Positions 1 to 11,354 of a stretch of DNA of 64,000 bases are shown here, piece after piece. The notes below the pieces were generated by a model. That model ran no database searches, was not told the origin of the DNA, and saw only the letters and a program-made list of their open reading frames with translations. Both the position numbers and the translations under genes were made by a program. Origin of the DNA: Allobranchiibius sp. CTAmp26 (GTDB lineage: Bacteria; Actinomycetota; Actinomycetes; Actinomycetales; Dermatophilaceae); NCBI RefSeq assembly GCF_017565405.1, contig NZ_JAGEKR010000005.1, positions 50,151 to 114,150 of the forward strand. Reading direction: 5' to 3'. Numbering within the stretch: position 1 is the first letter of the stretch; each line of letters starts with the position of its first letter.

Positions 1-203
1 TACCGACCGCCGGACGCGGTCCGCTGCTCTACCCGGCGGACTTCGGCGTCGTGGTGCCGGTCACCGATGTCGACGCCGGTGCGCTCGCCGGTCTGGTGGT
101 CCACCGGCTCGAGCACGGCGGCGAACTGCTGCCCCCCACGCCGCTCTACCTTCGGCAGCCGGACGCCCAGCCCTCGGCCGCACAGAAGTCGGTGCTGTCG
201 TGA
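1..203 (+). CDS. tsaB: TsaB, t6A tRNA-modification protein (C-terminal part)
   Basis: The window opens inside this gene. About 66 codons remain, in the frame whose first whole codon begins at base 3. The tail carries PLYLRQPDA, a motif typical of the TsaB C-terminus. TsaB is the inactive ASKHA-fold partner of TsaD; with TsaE they place N6-threonylcarbamoyl on A37 of ANN-reading tRNAs in the cytoplasm. The stop TGA overlaps the GTG of rimI, so translation is probably coupled. The identification rests on this short tail plus the tsaB-rimI-tsaD order usual in actinobacteria; the 5' part lies outside the window. Confidence 0.85.
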   Translation, partial: PTAGRGPLLYPADFGVVVPVTDVDAGALAGLVVHRLEHGGELLPPTPLYLRQPDAQPSAAQKSVLS

Positions 204-670
204 CGGCGCTGCTTCGCCCGATGAGTTGGACCGACATCGACGTCCTGGTCGAGTTGGAGCAGCAGCTCTTCGTCGACGACGCCTGGTCCGCCCGCACGTG
301 GTGGAGCGAGCTCGCCGGGCGGCCGCAACGCGTCTACCTGGTGGCGCAGGATGACGATCGCATCGTCGGCTATGCCGGGTTGTCGGTGGCCGGCGACGTC
401 GCCGACGTGATGACCATCGCGGTGGCCCCCGCGGCACAGGGCACCGGCGTCGGCCGGCTGCTGTTGGACGAGTTGGTGGCGCAGGCGACGACTGCCGCGG
501 TCTCGGCGGTGCTGCTCGAAGTGCGGTCCGACAACGACCCCGCTCGAAAGCTATACGAGCACAGCGGTTTCGAGCAGATCGGCGTACGCCGCCGCTACTA
601 CCAGCCGGGTGACATCGACGCGCTGGTGATGCGGCGTCATCTGCGGGAGGAGCAGACCCATGGCGACTGA
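200..670 (+). CDS. rimI: Ribosomal protein bS18-alanine N-acetyltransferase RimI
   Basis: A 156-aa GNAT-fold acetyltransferase that uses acetyl-CoA to acetylate the N-terminus of ribosomal protein S18 in the classical family. The acetyl-CoA loop is visible as [11 protein letters not shown] near residues 78-88, and the C-terminal half has the family's [16 protein letters not shown] stretch with the catalytic-type Tyr. The GTG start overlaps the tsaB stop and the 3' end overlaps tsaD by 11 bases, so the three genes are one translationally coupled unit. Length is normal for RimI. In actinobacteria the exact substrate is less certain than in E. coli. Confidence 0.9.
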   Translation: MTALLRPMSWTDIDVLVELEQQLFVDDAWSARTWWSELAGRPQRVYLVAQDDDRIVGYAGLSVAGDVADVMTIAVAPAAQGTGVGRLLLDELVAQATTAAVSAVLLEVRSDNDPARKLYEHSGFEQIGVRRRYYQPGDIDALVMRRHLREEQTHGD

Positions 671-1712
671 CGGACCCCTGGTGCTCGGCATCGAGAGCTC
701 GTGCGACGAGACGGGAGTGTCGTTCGTCCGCGGCACGACCCTGCTCGCCGACGCCGTCGCGAGCAGTGTGCAGGAGCACGCCCGATTCGGCGGCGTGGTG
801 CCCGAGGTGGCCAGCCGCGCGCACCTGGAGGCGATGATCCCGACGATCGAGCGTGCGTGCGCCGATGCCGGGTCACGCCTGTCCGATGTCGACGCGGTGG
901 CGGTCACCTCCGGGCCGGGTCTGGCCGGTGCCTTGATGGTGGGGGTCGCTGCCGCGAAGGCGGTGGCGTGGGCGCTAGGCAAACCGCTCTACGGCGTGAA
1001 CCACCTGTGCGCCCACGTCTGCGCCGACGTCCTCGACCACGGCCCGCTGCCGGAGCCCACGGTCGCGCTTTTGGTCTCCGGGGGTCACACGAACCTGCTC
1101 CTGGTGCGCGACATCGCCGACGACGTGCAGTCGCTCGGCGCGACCGTCGACGACGCGGCGGGGGAGGCCTTCGACAAGGTCGCACGGTTGCTCGGACTGC
1201 CCTATCCGGGTGGACCGAGCATCGATCAGGCTGCGGCACAAGGGGATCCGCGGGCGATCGCATTCCCCCGGGGGTTGACGGCGCGCAAGGACCTGGAGCG
1301 ACACCGGTTCGATTTCTCCTTCTCGGGACTGAAGACGGCCGTGGTGCGGTGGGTGCAGGAGCGTGAGCGGGCGGGGGAGCCGATCCCGGTCGCCGACGTG
1401 GCCGCCAGCTTCAACGAGGCGGTCGCGGATGTGCTGACCCGCAAGGCGATCGACGCCTGCCGCGAGCACGGCATCCACGATCTGCAGATCGGCGGCGGCG
1501 TGACGGCCAACAGCCGGCTGCGCGAGCTGGCCGAGCAGCGGTGCGCCGACGCCGGCATCAGCCTGCGGGTGCCGCGGGTGCGGCTGTGCACCGACAACGG
1601 CGCGATGGTCGCGGCGCTGGGTGCGCAGATCGTGGCGCGCGGGCACGCACCGAGCTCGTTCGCCCTGCCCGCGGACTCCTCGATGCCGGTGGAGCTGGTC
1701 CAGGCCCGCTAG
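660..1712 (+). CDS. tsaD: tRNA N6-adenosine threonylcarbamoyltransferase TsaD
   Basis: A 350-aa ASKHA-fold enzyme that transfers the threonylcarbamoyl group from TC-AMP to A37 of tRNA. It opens with [13 protein letters not shown], the TsaD/Kae1 N-terminal signature. The metal-binding H-x3-H is seen in NHLCAHV near residues 118-124, and nucleotide-binding glycine-rich stretches ([16 protein letters not shown]) follow. Length is normal. The ATG start lies inside the end of rimI, so it depends on coupled translation. It converges on the lipoprotein gene downstream with only 7 bases between the stops and no clear terminator. Confidence 0.96.
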   Translation: MATDGPLVLGIESSCDETGVSFVRGTTLLADAVASSVQEHARFGGVVPEVASRAHLEAMIPTIERACADAGSRLSDVDAVAVTSGPGLAGALMVGVAAAKAVAWALGKPLYGVNHLCAHVCADVLDHGPLPEPTVALLVSGGHTNLLLVRDIADDVQSLGATVDDAAGEAFDKVARLLGLPYPGGPSIDQAAAQGDPRAIAFPRGLTARKDLERHRFDFSFSGLKTAVVRWVQERERAGEPIPVADVAASFNEAVADVLTRKAIDACREHGIHDLQIGGGVTANSRLRELAEQRCADAGISLRVPRVRLCTDNGAMVAALGAQIVARGHAPSSFALPADSSMPVELVQAR

Positions 1713-1719
1713 CGCGCGA

Positions 1720-3051
1720 TCACCGGCAGCGGAGCAGTCCCAGTCTCGCCTTCGTGGCCAGCACCCGCCGTACGGCGGCCTCCACGACGCCCGCGAACGC
1801 CCGGTCCGCCGTCATCCGGGTCAACAGCCCGCGGGTGAGCCCGGGTGCGAGGTCGGGCGCCGCGGTGAGCAGCACGTCCCCGCCGGCCTGCACGAACCGC
1901 ACGGCGCGCTCGCCCACCGGGGTGGCCGCCAGTGCGGGAGTGTGCACGTCGTCCGTGATGACCAGACCGCCGAAGCCGAGCCTGTTGCGCAGCAGCCCCG
2001 TGATCACCGCGCGTGAGAACACGGCCGGTCGGCGGGCGTCCAACCGCGGATAGCGCGCCGAGGAGACCATCACGGCCTGCGCGCCGGCGGCGATCCCCGC
2101 GGCGAACGGCCGGAGGTGGGGGTCGGTCACGCTCGCGACGGGGTCGGTGATGCCGGTGGAGCTGGTGTCGGTGTTGGCGGTGATCCGGCCGAGGCCGGGG
2201 AAGTGCTTGAGCGTGGCGCCCACCCCGGCCGCCCGCATCCCGCGGACCACGTCGCCCACCGCTCCCGCGACGGCGCGCGGGTCGCTGCCGTACTCCCGGT
2301 GGAAGGCCCCGATCGGCGCGTTCCGGATGCCGATGGCGGCGGGCACCGTGTCGGCGACGGGTGCCAGGTCCAGGTTGAGGCCCGCGGTCCGCAGTGCGCG
2401 GGAGAACGACGCGGCGTACGCCGTGCGCGCGGCCGCGGACATCTGCGCCTGGGCGGTGGCCGAGGCGATCGCCGGGAATCCGCTGCCGCGCAGCTCCTGC
2501 ACCTCCCCGCCCTCCTGATCGGCGGCGACCAGCAACCCGGGAGAGCCGGCGCTCGTCGCGCGCGCCTGCAAGGCCGCCGATGCGGCGCGCACCGTCGCCG
2601 ATCCGCGCCAGCCCCCTGCGTAGTAGACCGACCCGACGTGGGAGACGGTGATCGCGCGTCGGACGGCCGCGCCCCCGCCGGTCGTCATCCCCACCATGAC
2701 CAGCTGACCGGCGCGTTGCGCGGGCGTCATCCGGACCACGAGCGAATCGATGCAGGTCGCCGGCTTCGTCGATTTCTTCGGCGCGCTCGTACGGGTCGGC
2801 GAGGTCGAGGTGCGAGTCGTCGGCGTGCTGGGCGTCGATTGGGGAGAGCGGGAGGTGGAGGACGGGGTCGACGACGTCGCCCGGGGCGTCGGGGTCGCGC
2901 GAGTCGCGTTCGTGGTGCGGCCCGCGGCGGCCGAGATGGCCCCGCCCGACGCCGAGGACATGGACGACGCCGATCCGGCACCCCCGGAACAGGCGGCGAG
3001 CGCGAGCACCACGGGCAGGGCCGCGGGAGCGAGACGGCGACGCCGGCTCAC
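1720..3051 (-). CDS. Glycoside hydrolase family 3 lipoprotein (NagZ/LpqI-like)
   Basis: A 443-aa protein with a short basic N-terminus, a hydrophobic run and a lipobox LAAC (Cys near residue 21), so it should be lipid-anchored outside the membrane. A Ser/Thr/Pro-rich linker (about 25-85) precedes a GH3 N-terminal domain. Family marks are ADQEGG, LDLAPVADT, KHFPGLGR and the nucleophile region ITDDVHTPA. NagZ enzymes release N-acetylglucosamine from muropeptides during cell-wall recycling. The general acid/base Asp-Ser-His of Gram-negative NagZ is not obvious here; the loop reads NTDTSSTG. The GTG start overlaps the stop of the upstream methyltransferase gene as GTGA. The exact glycan substrate is inferred. 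Confidence 0.83.
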   Translation of the reverse strand: MSRRRRLAPAALPVVLALAACSGGAGSASSMSSASGGAISAAAGRTTNATRATPTPRATSSTPSSTSRSPQSTPSTPTTRTSTSPTRTSAPKKSTKPATCIDSLVVRMTPAQRAGQLVMVGMTTGGGAAVRRAITVSHVGSVYYAGGWRGSATVRAASAALQARATSAGSPGLLVAADQEGGEVQELRGSGFPAIASATAQAQMSAAARTAYAASFSRALRTAGLNLDLAPVADTVPAAIGIRNAPIGAFHREYGSDPRAVAGAVGDVVRGMRAAGVGATLKHFPGLGRITANTDTSSTGITDPVASVTDPHLRPFAAGIAAGAQAVMVSSARYPRLDARRPAVFSRAVITGLLRNRLGFGGLVITDDVHTPALAATPVGERAVRFVQAGGDVLLTAAPDLAPGLTRGLLTRMTADRAFAGVVEAAVRRVLATKARLGLLRCR

Positions 3052-4271
3052 AGCGGGGTCACCACGAGCACGACCTGCGCGCCGCCCACCCGGGTGATGA
3101 CGATGGTGGTGGAGCGGTCGCCCTGCAGCCGCAACTGGCGGCGCAGCTGGTCGGCGTCCAGTGACACCCCGCGCTTCTTGATGGTGAGGTTGCCGGTGTC
3201 CCGGTCCCGCAACAGGGCGCGAAGCCCCTTGAGGTTGTAGGGCATCGCGTCCGTTATGGCGTACCGGCGGGCCCACGGCAGCTGGACGTCGGCGAGCCCG
3301 GTGACGTAGCCCACCCCTGGTGACAGCTCGCGTCCGTCGGCCGCGTTGACCAGCGCCCCGACCAGGCCCGCGCGGAGGACGGCGCGGTCCGGTTCGTAGA
3401 GGTAGGGGCCGAGACGGCTGAGTTCGGCGGGCATCGGCTGGGCACCCGCGGCGTCCTGCTCGGTGACGAGGGCGCCGACGTGCTCCCGCAGCACGCACGC
3501 GGTGCGCCCGGGTGTCCGCACGGTGGCGCCGGCCCACAGCGCGCACTCCAGGACCTCCCCGTCGTACGACGTCCATTGCGCCTCCACGCCCGGTGGCACC
3601 GCCGCGTGCGGGAAGGCCGGGCTGAGCTTGGCCCCGGCGGCCGGGGTGCGGGTCAGGTAGCCGCGCACGTCGTCCCAGGACGGGCTGATGTCCTCGAGCC
3701 GGAAGAGCCGGCGGGTGCGTCCCTGGGCGTCGGCCACGCCCGGGGTACGCCGCGCCGGGTCGACCCACACCCCGCAGGATCGGCCGTCCTCGCCGGTCGG
3801 GATGTCGACGTGCTCGGCCGCCGCGTGCCGCACCTGGGCCTGTGGCCAGTGGCGCAGATTGACGGCGGCGATCGCGGCGGTCGCCTCGTCGGCGTCGACC
3901 GCAGTGAGGGCGATCCCGGCGCGGGCCGTGGCCATCGCGTCGGCGCCGATGCCGCAGCCGAGGTCGTAGACGTGACGCACGCCGGCCTCGGCGAACCGGG
4001 TCGCGTGGTGCTCAGCGATCCGGGCCCTGGTGGCCTGTTCCAGGCCGTCGCGGGTGAAAAGCATCTCGCGGGCGGCGGCGCCGAACTTGGCCTCGGCGCG
4101 GGCCCGCAGATCGGACTGGGTGAGCGCTGCCGAGACCAGCTCGGCGTCGAACCCCTCGCCACGCAGCCTGGTCGCCAGCGACATCGTCTCGGACGCGTCG
4201 TACGGTGGCAGGGACTGCAGCAGACCCCACCCCTCGCCCGACGCGAGCCGGTGCACCAGGGCGGGATCCAT
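3048..4271 (-). CDS. Class I SAM-dependent methyltransferase with THUMP-like domain
   Basis: A cytoplasmic protein of about 407 aa. The SAM-binding motif DLGCGIGADA sits near residue 104, followed by a Rossmann-type domain with WVDPARR, as in RNA or nucleic-acid methyltransferases. The C-terminal third (NLKGLRALLRDRDTGNLTIKKRG and onward) fits the THUMP-like domain found in this actinobacterial family. The substrate is not known; rRNA or tRNA is likely. I chose the ATG at 4271 because a -10-like CAGAAT lies 7 bases before it; an in-frame ATG at 4280 would add three residues. The gene is divergent from groES and ends in a GTGA overlap with the GH3 lipoprotein. Confidence 0.86.
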   Translation of the reverse strand: MDPALVHRLASGEGWGLLQSLPPYDASETMSLATRLRGEGFDAELVSAALTQSDLRARAEAKFGAAAREMLFTRDGLEQATRARIAEHHATRFAEAGVRHVYDLGCGIGADAMATARAGIALTAVDADEATAAIAAVNLRHWPQAQVRHAAAEHVDIPTGEDGRSCGVWVDPARRTPGVADAQGRTRRLFRLEDISPSWDDVRGYLTRTPAAGAKLSPAFPHAAVPPGVEAQWTSYDGEVLECALWAGATVRTPGRTACVLREHVGALVTEQDAAGAQPMPAELSRLGPYLYEPDRAVLRAGLVGALVNAADGRELSPGVGYVTGLADVQLPWARRYAITDAMPYNLKGLRALLRDRDTGNLTIKKRGVSLDADQLRRQLRLQGDRSTTIVITRVGGAQVVLVVTPL

Positions 4272-4278
4272 GGCGGAC

Positions 4279-4284
4279 ATTCTG
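4279..4284 (-). promoter_or_regulatory. Leaderless-type -10 of the THUMP-like methyltransferase
   Basis: CAGAAT on the minus strand ends 7 bases before the ATG at 4271. No Shine-Dalgarno is seen, so the message probably begins at the start codon. It lies about 50 bases from the first CIRCE element. Confidence 0.45.
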
Positions 4285-4332
4285 ACGCACGACCGGCTCG
4301 CTCCTACGCTCGCGGCGCCCCTCCGTGCGGGT

Positions 4333-4359
4333 TTGGCACTCGAGTTGCACGAGTGCTAA
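4333..4359 (+). promoter_or_regulatory. CIRCE operator 1 (HrcA site) for groESL
   Basis: TTGGCACTC, nine bases, then GAGTGCTAA. This matches the consensus TTAGCACTC-N9-GAGTGCTAA at all but one base. CIRCE is bound by the HrcA repressor, which loosens on heat shock. It overlaps the likely groES promoter, as expected for a repressor site. Confidence 0.95.
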
Positions 4360-4374
4360 CGCGCGGCATAGATT
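4345..4374 (+). promoter_or_regulatory. Probable groES promoter
   Basis: TTGCAC at 4345-4350 and TAGATT at 4369-4374 are separated by 18 bases. The -35 falls inside the first CIRCE element, so HrcA binding would block RNA polymerase. The implied leader to the groES start is about 140 bases. Confidence 0.5.
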
Positions 4375-4379
4375 CAGGG

Positions 4380-4406
4380 CTGGCACTCCCCCTGGGACAG
4401 TGCCAG
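4380..4406 (+). promoter_or_regulatory. Second, degenerate CIRCE operator
   Basis: CTGGCACTC, nine bases, then CAGTGCCAG. The arms and exact N9 spacing copy the CIRCE layout with changed outer bases, and its start is 47 bases after that of the first element. It would lie just downstream of the predicted transcription start. Confidence 0.7.
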
Positions 4407-4519
4407 TGCAGGCACCGAGGCCGACCCCGCGACGGCGTCCTCGAACCGCCTTCACCGGCGAGGTTCCCAGGGACCACCAACTCCCTGCCATCGGCAGGCC
4501 ACCAAGGAAGGTCCCCACC

Positions 4520-4813
4520 GTGTCGGTCAACATCACGCCGCTCGAAGACCGCGTCGTCGTCAAGTCCGTCGAGGCCGAGCAGACCACCGCCTCCGGCCTG
4601 GTCATCCCGGACACCGCCAAGGAGAAGCCCCAGGAGGGCGAGGTCCTGGCCGTCGGTCCCGGTCGCATCGACGACCACGGCAACCGCGTCCCGCTGGACG
4701 TCGCCGTCGGCGACAAGGTCATCTACAGCAAGTACGGCGGCACCGAGGTGAAGTACTCCGGCGAGGAGCTGCTCATCTTGTCCGCCCGCGACATCCTCGC
4801 GGTCGTCAAGTAA
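4520..4813 (+). CDS. groES: Co-chaperonin GroES
   Basis: A 97-aa co-chaperonin that caps the GroEL cavity during ATP-driven folding in the cytoplasm. The N-terminal PLEDRVVVK and the mobile-loop region [16 protein letters not shown] near residues 18-33 are standard, and the length is normal. The GTG start is supported by an AAGGAAG Shine-Dalgarno at 4504-4510. Tandem CIRCE sites upstream indicate HrcA control. groEL follows after a 147-base gap that shows no terminator, so the two are probably co-transcribed. Confidence 0.97.
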   Translation: MSVNITPLEDRVVVKSVEAEQTTASGLVIPDTAKEKPQEGEVLAVGPGRIDDHGNRVPLDVAVGDKVIYSKYGGTEVKYSGEELLILSARDILAVVK

Positions 4814-4951
4814 CTCCGTCGTCACGTAGCTGACGACATCTCGTACGTCGCACGCCCCGGCTGTGGGCCCGTCATCAACGCTGCCGGGCCCGCCGCCGGG
4901 GCGTCGTCGTACCAGCTGCCTGCCTCCCGCACGCATCCACGAGACATCTAA

Positions 4952-6577
<1,626 letters not shown>

Positions 6578-6597
6578 GCTGAGCTGAATCGCACGAC

Positions 6598-6631
6598 GAC
6601 GAGCCCCCAGCCGCACGGCTGGGGGCTCGTC
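6598..6631 (+). terminator. Intrinsic-type terminator after groEL
   Basis: A perfect 15-bp stem (6598-6612 with 6617-6631) around a GCAC loop. No U-run follows, as is common in actinobacteria. It may serve both groEL and the convergent S4 gene. Confidence 0.85.
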
Positions 6632-6646
6632 ACGTTCGAAGGGGTC

Positions 6647-6871
6647 TCAGTCGGCGACGACGTGCACCTCGACGTCGCCCAGACGGACGACGGCGCCCAC
6701 CGGCACTGCCCGCGCGCGCCGGGTCTCGACCTCACCGTCCACGAGCACCTCGCCGCCCTGGATCAGGGCCCGGGCCTGCGCACCGTCCTCGACGACTCCT
6801 GCGAGTTTGAGCAGCTGGCCGAGCCGGATGGATTCGTCGCGGATGGGCACCTGGAGTGGGGCGGTCGTCAT
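6647..6871 (-). CDS. Small S4-domain RNA-binding protein
   Basis: A protein of about 74 aa made almost wholly of one S4 domain. It shows the usual pattern IRLGQLLKLAGVVEDGAQARALI near residues 11-33 and then GEVLVDGEVETRR. Proteins of this kind (YbcJ/RqcH-partner-like) bind structured RNA; the partner is not evident. The ATG at 6871 is preferred because CACCAT lies 7 bases before it; an ATG at 6880 would add three residues. Neither has a Shine-Dalgarno. It is convergent with groEL and divergent from sigD. Confidence 0.85.
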   Translation of the reverse strand: MTTAPLQVPIRDESIRLGQLLKLAGVVEDGAQARALIQGGEVLVDGEVETRRARAVPVGAVVRLGDVEVHVVAD

Positions 6872-6912
6872 ACCGGCCATGGTGTCAGGCGTGCGACCGG
6901 TGACCCCCGCAA

Positions 6913-6943
6913 TTGACGACGGGCACGCGCGGCTGGTTACGGT
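6913..6943 (+). promoter_or_regulatory. Probable sigD promoter
   Basis: TTGACG at 6913-6918 and TACGGT at 6938-6943, 19 bases apart. The implied leader is about 45 bases and includes the GAAGGAGC ribosome site at 6983-6990. Confidence 0.45.
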
Positions 6944-6993
6944 GGACTGCCACCATCGGTCGAGCAGGCGACCCGGTAGGTCGAAGGAGCTGG

Positions 6994-7665
6994 ATGAGTT
7001 TCGGCGGTCCGCAGCCGACACCCCACGAGCAGTGGGGCTCTCCGGCGACCCTCGGCGACGGCGTAACGAAATCGGCTCGGCCCACGATGGAACCGGCGGA
7101 CGTGCAGATTCCGCTGTGCGACCTGGTGGCAGATGCCTGCGATGGGGACGCGGCAGCCACCGACCAGTTGATGGCAGCTGTGCACCAGATCGCCCTCCGG
7201 TACGCGCGGGGGCGGCTCGGGCGGCACTCGGCTGCCACTCATGCGGCCGCGGACGCGGCGCAGGAGGTGTGTGTGGCCGTCTTGACCGCACTGCCCCGCT
7301 ACGTCGACCGCGGACTTCCCTTCGAGGCGTTCATCTATCGGATCGCCGCCAACAAGGTGGCCGACGTCCAGCGATCCGTCATGCGCGGCCCGCAGCCCAC
7401 GGACGAGGTGCCCGAGTCGGTGGACAGCGCACCCGGCCCCGAGGCCGCCGCCGTCGCCGGTGAGCAGGCGGACCGGATCTGGAAACTGCTCCACAGGCTC
7501 TCCCCGCAACACCGCGAGATCCTCACCCTGCGGGTCGCCGTCGGGATGAGTGCCGACGAGACGGCTGCTGCGCTCGGGATGACGGCCGGTGCCGTCCGGG
7601 TGGCTCAACACCGCGCCCTGACGCGGCTGCGTTCGCTGCTTCCCAGCGGGGGTGAGGCGCTGTGA
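6994..7665 (+). CDS. sigD: ECF-type RNA polymerase sigma factor SigD/ShbA
   Basis: A sigma factor of about 223 aa. Region 2 is visible around residues 50-110 ([25 protein letters not shown]) and region 4 around 160-215 ([27 protein letters not shown], then an HTH). Identity as SigD (ShbA in Streptomyces) rests on the fold and on the order sigD-rsdA-guaB. The family drives principal sigma-factor or ribosome-associated genes in growth. The ATG at 6994 has a GAAGGAGC site 4 bases upstream. The stop overlaps the GTG of the anti-sigma gene, coupling the two products. Confidence 0.9.
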   Translation: MSFGGPQPTPHEQWGSPATLGDGVTKSARPTMEPADVQIPLCDLVADACDGDAAATDQLMAAVHQIALRYARGRLGRHSAATHAAADAAQEVCVAVLTALPRYVDRGLPFEAFIYRIAANKVADVQRSVMRGPQPTDEVPESVDSAPGPEAAAVAGEQADRIWKLLHRLSPQHREILTLRVAVGMSADETAAALGMTAGAVRVAQHRALTRLRSLLPSGGEAL

Positions 7666-8510
7666 CCCCTCCCTCCATCCACCGCATCCAGAGCGACGAC
7701 GAGCTGCTGGACCAGATCGGCTCGCGCGCCGGAGGGCACAGCGCCCGCGGGGACGACGCCGTCACGGATCTGCTCACCGGCTGGGTCGACCACGTGGACG
7801 ACCTCTGCTCCCCGCGCGTCGAGAAGGCCGCCGGCCGGTACGCGCGCACCCGGCGCGGAGGTGTGCGCGCGGGGGTCGCTGCCGCCGTGCTTGTGGGCAC
7901 GCTCTCCGTCAGCGGGATGGCCGCTGCGATGACCAGCACCACCGTGCCTGTCCTGCACCAGCTGGGTCAGGTGACGAGGGGTCTGGTCTTCGAGGCCCCC
8001 GAGGTCGCCACCCAGCACCAGACGCCGTCACCCGGTGCGCCGCTGGCCGCGGACACCCCCACCACGCTGCTCACCGCGCCGCCGCTGCCGGGCTCCCCGC
8101 AGGACCTCATCACGGTCTCCTCGTCCTCCGTCCGATCCTCAACCCTCTCGCCCTCGTCGATCTTCCGGCGCCCGGCGCCGGGATCGACCTCCTCGCGGCG
8201 GCCGACGAGCTCCCGGACCGCCCCGACGCGCACGTCGAAGCCCACGACGACGGCGCCCACGATGACGACGTCACCCAAGCCCACCACCCCGCCCACGACG
8301 GTGGCGCCGACCACCGCGCCAGGTTCGACCGGTTCGCCGCCCAGCACGACCTCGGTGCCGACCCGCACCGTGCGGCCGACGTTGCCGACGAACCCGGCGA
8401 CGAGTTCGCCCACCTCGACGATCATGACGAGCCCGACACCGCGGCTGTCCACGTCGACGTCCTCCTCCCCGCCGGCGCCGTCCTCGACCCCCACGGGCAG
8501 CGCCGGCTGA
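7662..8510 (+). CDS. rsdA: Anti-sigma-D factor RsdA
   Basis: A 282-aa single-pass membrane protein. The cytoplasmic N-terminus (about 1-65) holds the SigD-binding segment around [11 protein letters not shown] and [11 protein letters not shown]. One membrane helix follows near residues 69-92 ([17 protein letters not shown]). The rest, about 190 residues, is a Ser/Thr/Pro-rich outside tail with almost no fold signal. RsdA holds SigD at the membrane and is released by proteolysis in mycobacteria. The tail is low-complexity and probably variable between strains. The GTG start overlaps the sigD stop. Confidence 0.88.
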   Translation: MTPPSIHRIQSDDELLDQIGSRAGGHSARGDDAVTDLLTGWVDHVDDLCSPRVEKAAGRYARTRRGGVRAGVAAAVLVGTLSVSGMAAAMTSTTVPVLHQLGQVTRGLVFEAPEVATQHQTPSPGAPLAADTPTTLLTAPPLPGSPQDLITVSSSSVRSSTLSPSSIFRRPAPGSTSSRRPTSSRTAPTRTSKPTTTAPTMTTSPKPTTPPTTVAPTTAPGSTGSPPSTTSVPTRTVRPTLPTNPATSSPTSTIMTSPTPRLSTSTSSSPPAPSSTPTGSAG

Positions 8511-10085
<1,575 letters not shown>

Positions 10086-10125
10086 CCCGCGGCGCCGCGG
10101 TTCGGGCCGCGGAGGCCGCGCCCGC

Positions 10126-10131
10126 TAACCT
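10126..10131 (+). promoter_or_regulatory. Leaderless-type -10 of guaB3
   Basis: TAACCT 6 bases before the GTG at 10138, with no Shine-Dalgarno. guaB3 therefore probably has its own start as well as any read-through from guaB. Confidence 0.6.
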
Positions 10132-10137
10132 GACGCG

Positions 10138-11259
10138 GTGAGTGAGATCGAGATCGGCCGCGGCAAACGAGGACGTCGGGCGTATTCGTTCGACGACGTG
10201 GCGGTCGTGCCGTCGCGACGCACCCGGGACCCGGAAGAGGTGTCGGTCTCCTGGCAGATCGACGCGTACCACTTCGATCTGCCCGTGATGGCCGCCCCGA
10301 TGGACTCGGTGATGTCCCCGGCCTCCGCGATCGCCCTCGGCCAGCTCGGCGGACTGCCGGTGCTGGACCTCGAGGGCCTCTGGACGCGCTACGAGTCGCC
10401 CGAGCCGCTGCTGGCCGAGATCGCCTCCCTGGATCCGGCGAACGCGACAGCGCGGATGCGCGAGCTCTACAACGAGCCGATCCGACCCGATCTGATCGAG
10501 TTGCGGCTGAAGGAGATCCGCGGCTCCGGCTGCACGGTCGCCGGCGCGTTGTCACCCCAGCGCACCCAGGAGCACTGGCGCACAGTGGTCGACGCCGGTG
10601 TGGACCTGTTCGTCATCCGGGGCACGACGGTGTCCGCGGAGCACGTCTCCGGCCGCGCGGAGCCGCTGAACCTCAAGCGCTTCATCTACGAGCTCGACGT
10701 GCCCGTCATCGTCGGCGGCGTCGCGACGTACACCGCGGCGCTGCACCTGATGCGCACCGGCGCCGCCGGTGTCCTGGTCGGCTTCGGCGGGGGAGCGGCG
10801 CACACCACCCGGCGCACCCTCGGCATCCACGCGCCCCTGGCGTCGGCCGTCGCCGATATCGCGGCCGCTCGGCGCGACTACATGGACGAGACCGGTGGGC
10901 GCTACGTACACGTCATCGCCGACGGCGGACTCGGCACCAGCGGCGACGTGGTCAAGGCCGTCGCCTGCGGCGCGGACGCCGTGATGCTGGGCGCGGCGCT
11001 GGCTCGCTCGACCGAGGCGCCGGGGCGCGGTTTCCACTGGGGCTCCGAGGCCCATCACCACGACCTGCCGCGCGGCGAGCGGGTCGAGGTCGGCACCGTC
11101 GGCACCCTGGAGCAGATCCTGACCGGCCCGGGCCAGTCCGCCGACGGCTCCACCAACATGGTCGGCGCCCTTCGGCGGGCCATGGCCACCACGGGGTACT
11201 CCGACCTCAAGGAGTTCCAGCGGGTCGAGGTTGTCGTGGCCCCGTACCAGCGCAGCTGA
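10138..11259 (+). CDS. guaB3: IMP dehydrogenase paralogue GuaB3
   Basis: A 373-aa TIM-barrel protein of the actinobacterial GuaB3 family. The barrel starts (AYSFDDVAVVPSRRTRD, MAAPMDSVMSP) are kept, but the CBS pair and the catalytic CTTR loop are missing; the equivalent region reads GFGGGAAHTTRR. In mycobacteria guaB3 follows guaB2, as here, and is thought not to be a classical IMP dehydrogenase. Activity on another purine is possible but not shown by the sequence. It is 52 bases after guaB. Confidence 0.92.
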   Translation: MSEIEIGRGKRGRRAYSFDDVAVVPSRRTRDPEEVSVSWQIDAYHFDLPVMAAPMDSVMSPASAIALGQLGGLPVLDLEGLWTRYESPEPLLAEIASLDPANATARMRELYNEPIRPDLIELRLKEIRGSGCTVAGALSPQRTQEHWRTVVDAGVDLFVIRGTTVSAEHVSGRAEPLNLKRFIYELDVPVIVGGVATYTAALHLMRTGAAGVLVGFGGGAAHTTRRTLGIHAPLASAVADIAAARRDYMDETGGRYVHVIADGGLGTSGDVVKAVACGADAVMLGAALARSTEAPGRGFHWGSEAHHHDLPRGERVEVGTVGTLEQILTGPGQSADGSTNMVGALRRAMATTGYSDLKEFQRVEVVVAPYQRS

Positions 11260-11354
11260 GTCCGACGCGCCGTTCGGCTTCCCTTGTGTGACCGTCGTCA
11301 CCTACTCTGCAGTAACTACCGCAGGGCACCTGGCCTCGACGAGGAAAGCGATGG

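Noticed and set aside
11284..11320. A defined promoter for the ChoD-like gene
   Set aside because: TACTCT and TAACTA hexamers and a TGAC-N4-GTCA dyad are present, but no -35/-10 pair has acceptable spacing.
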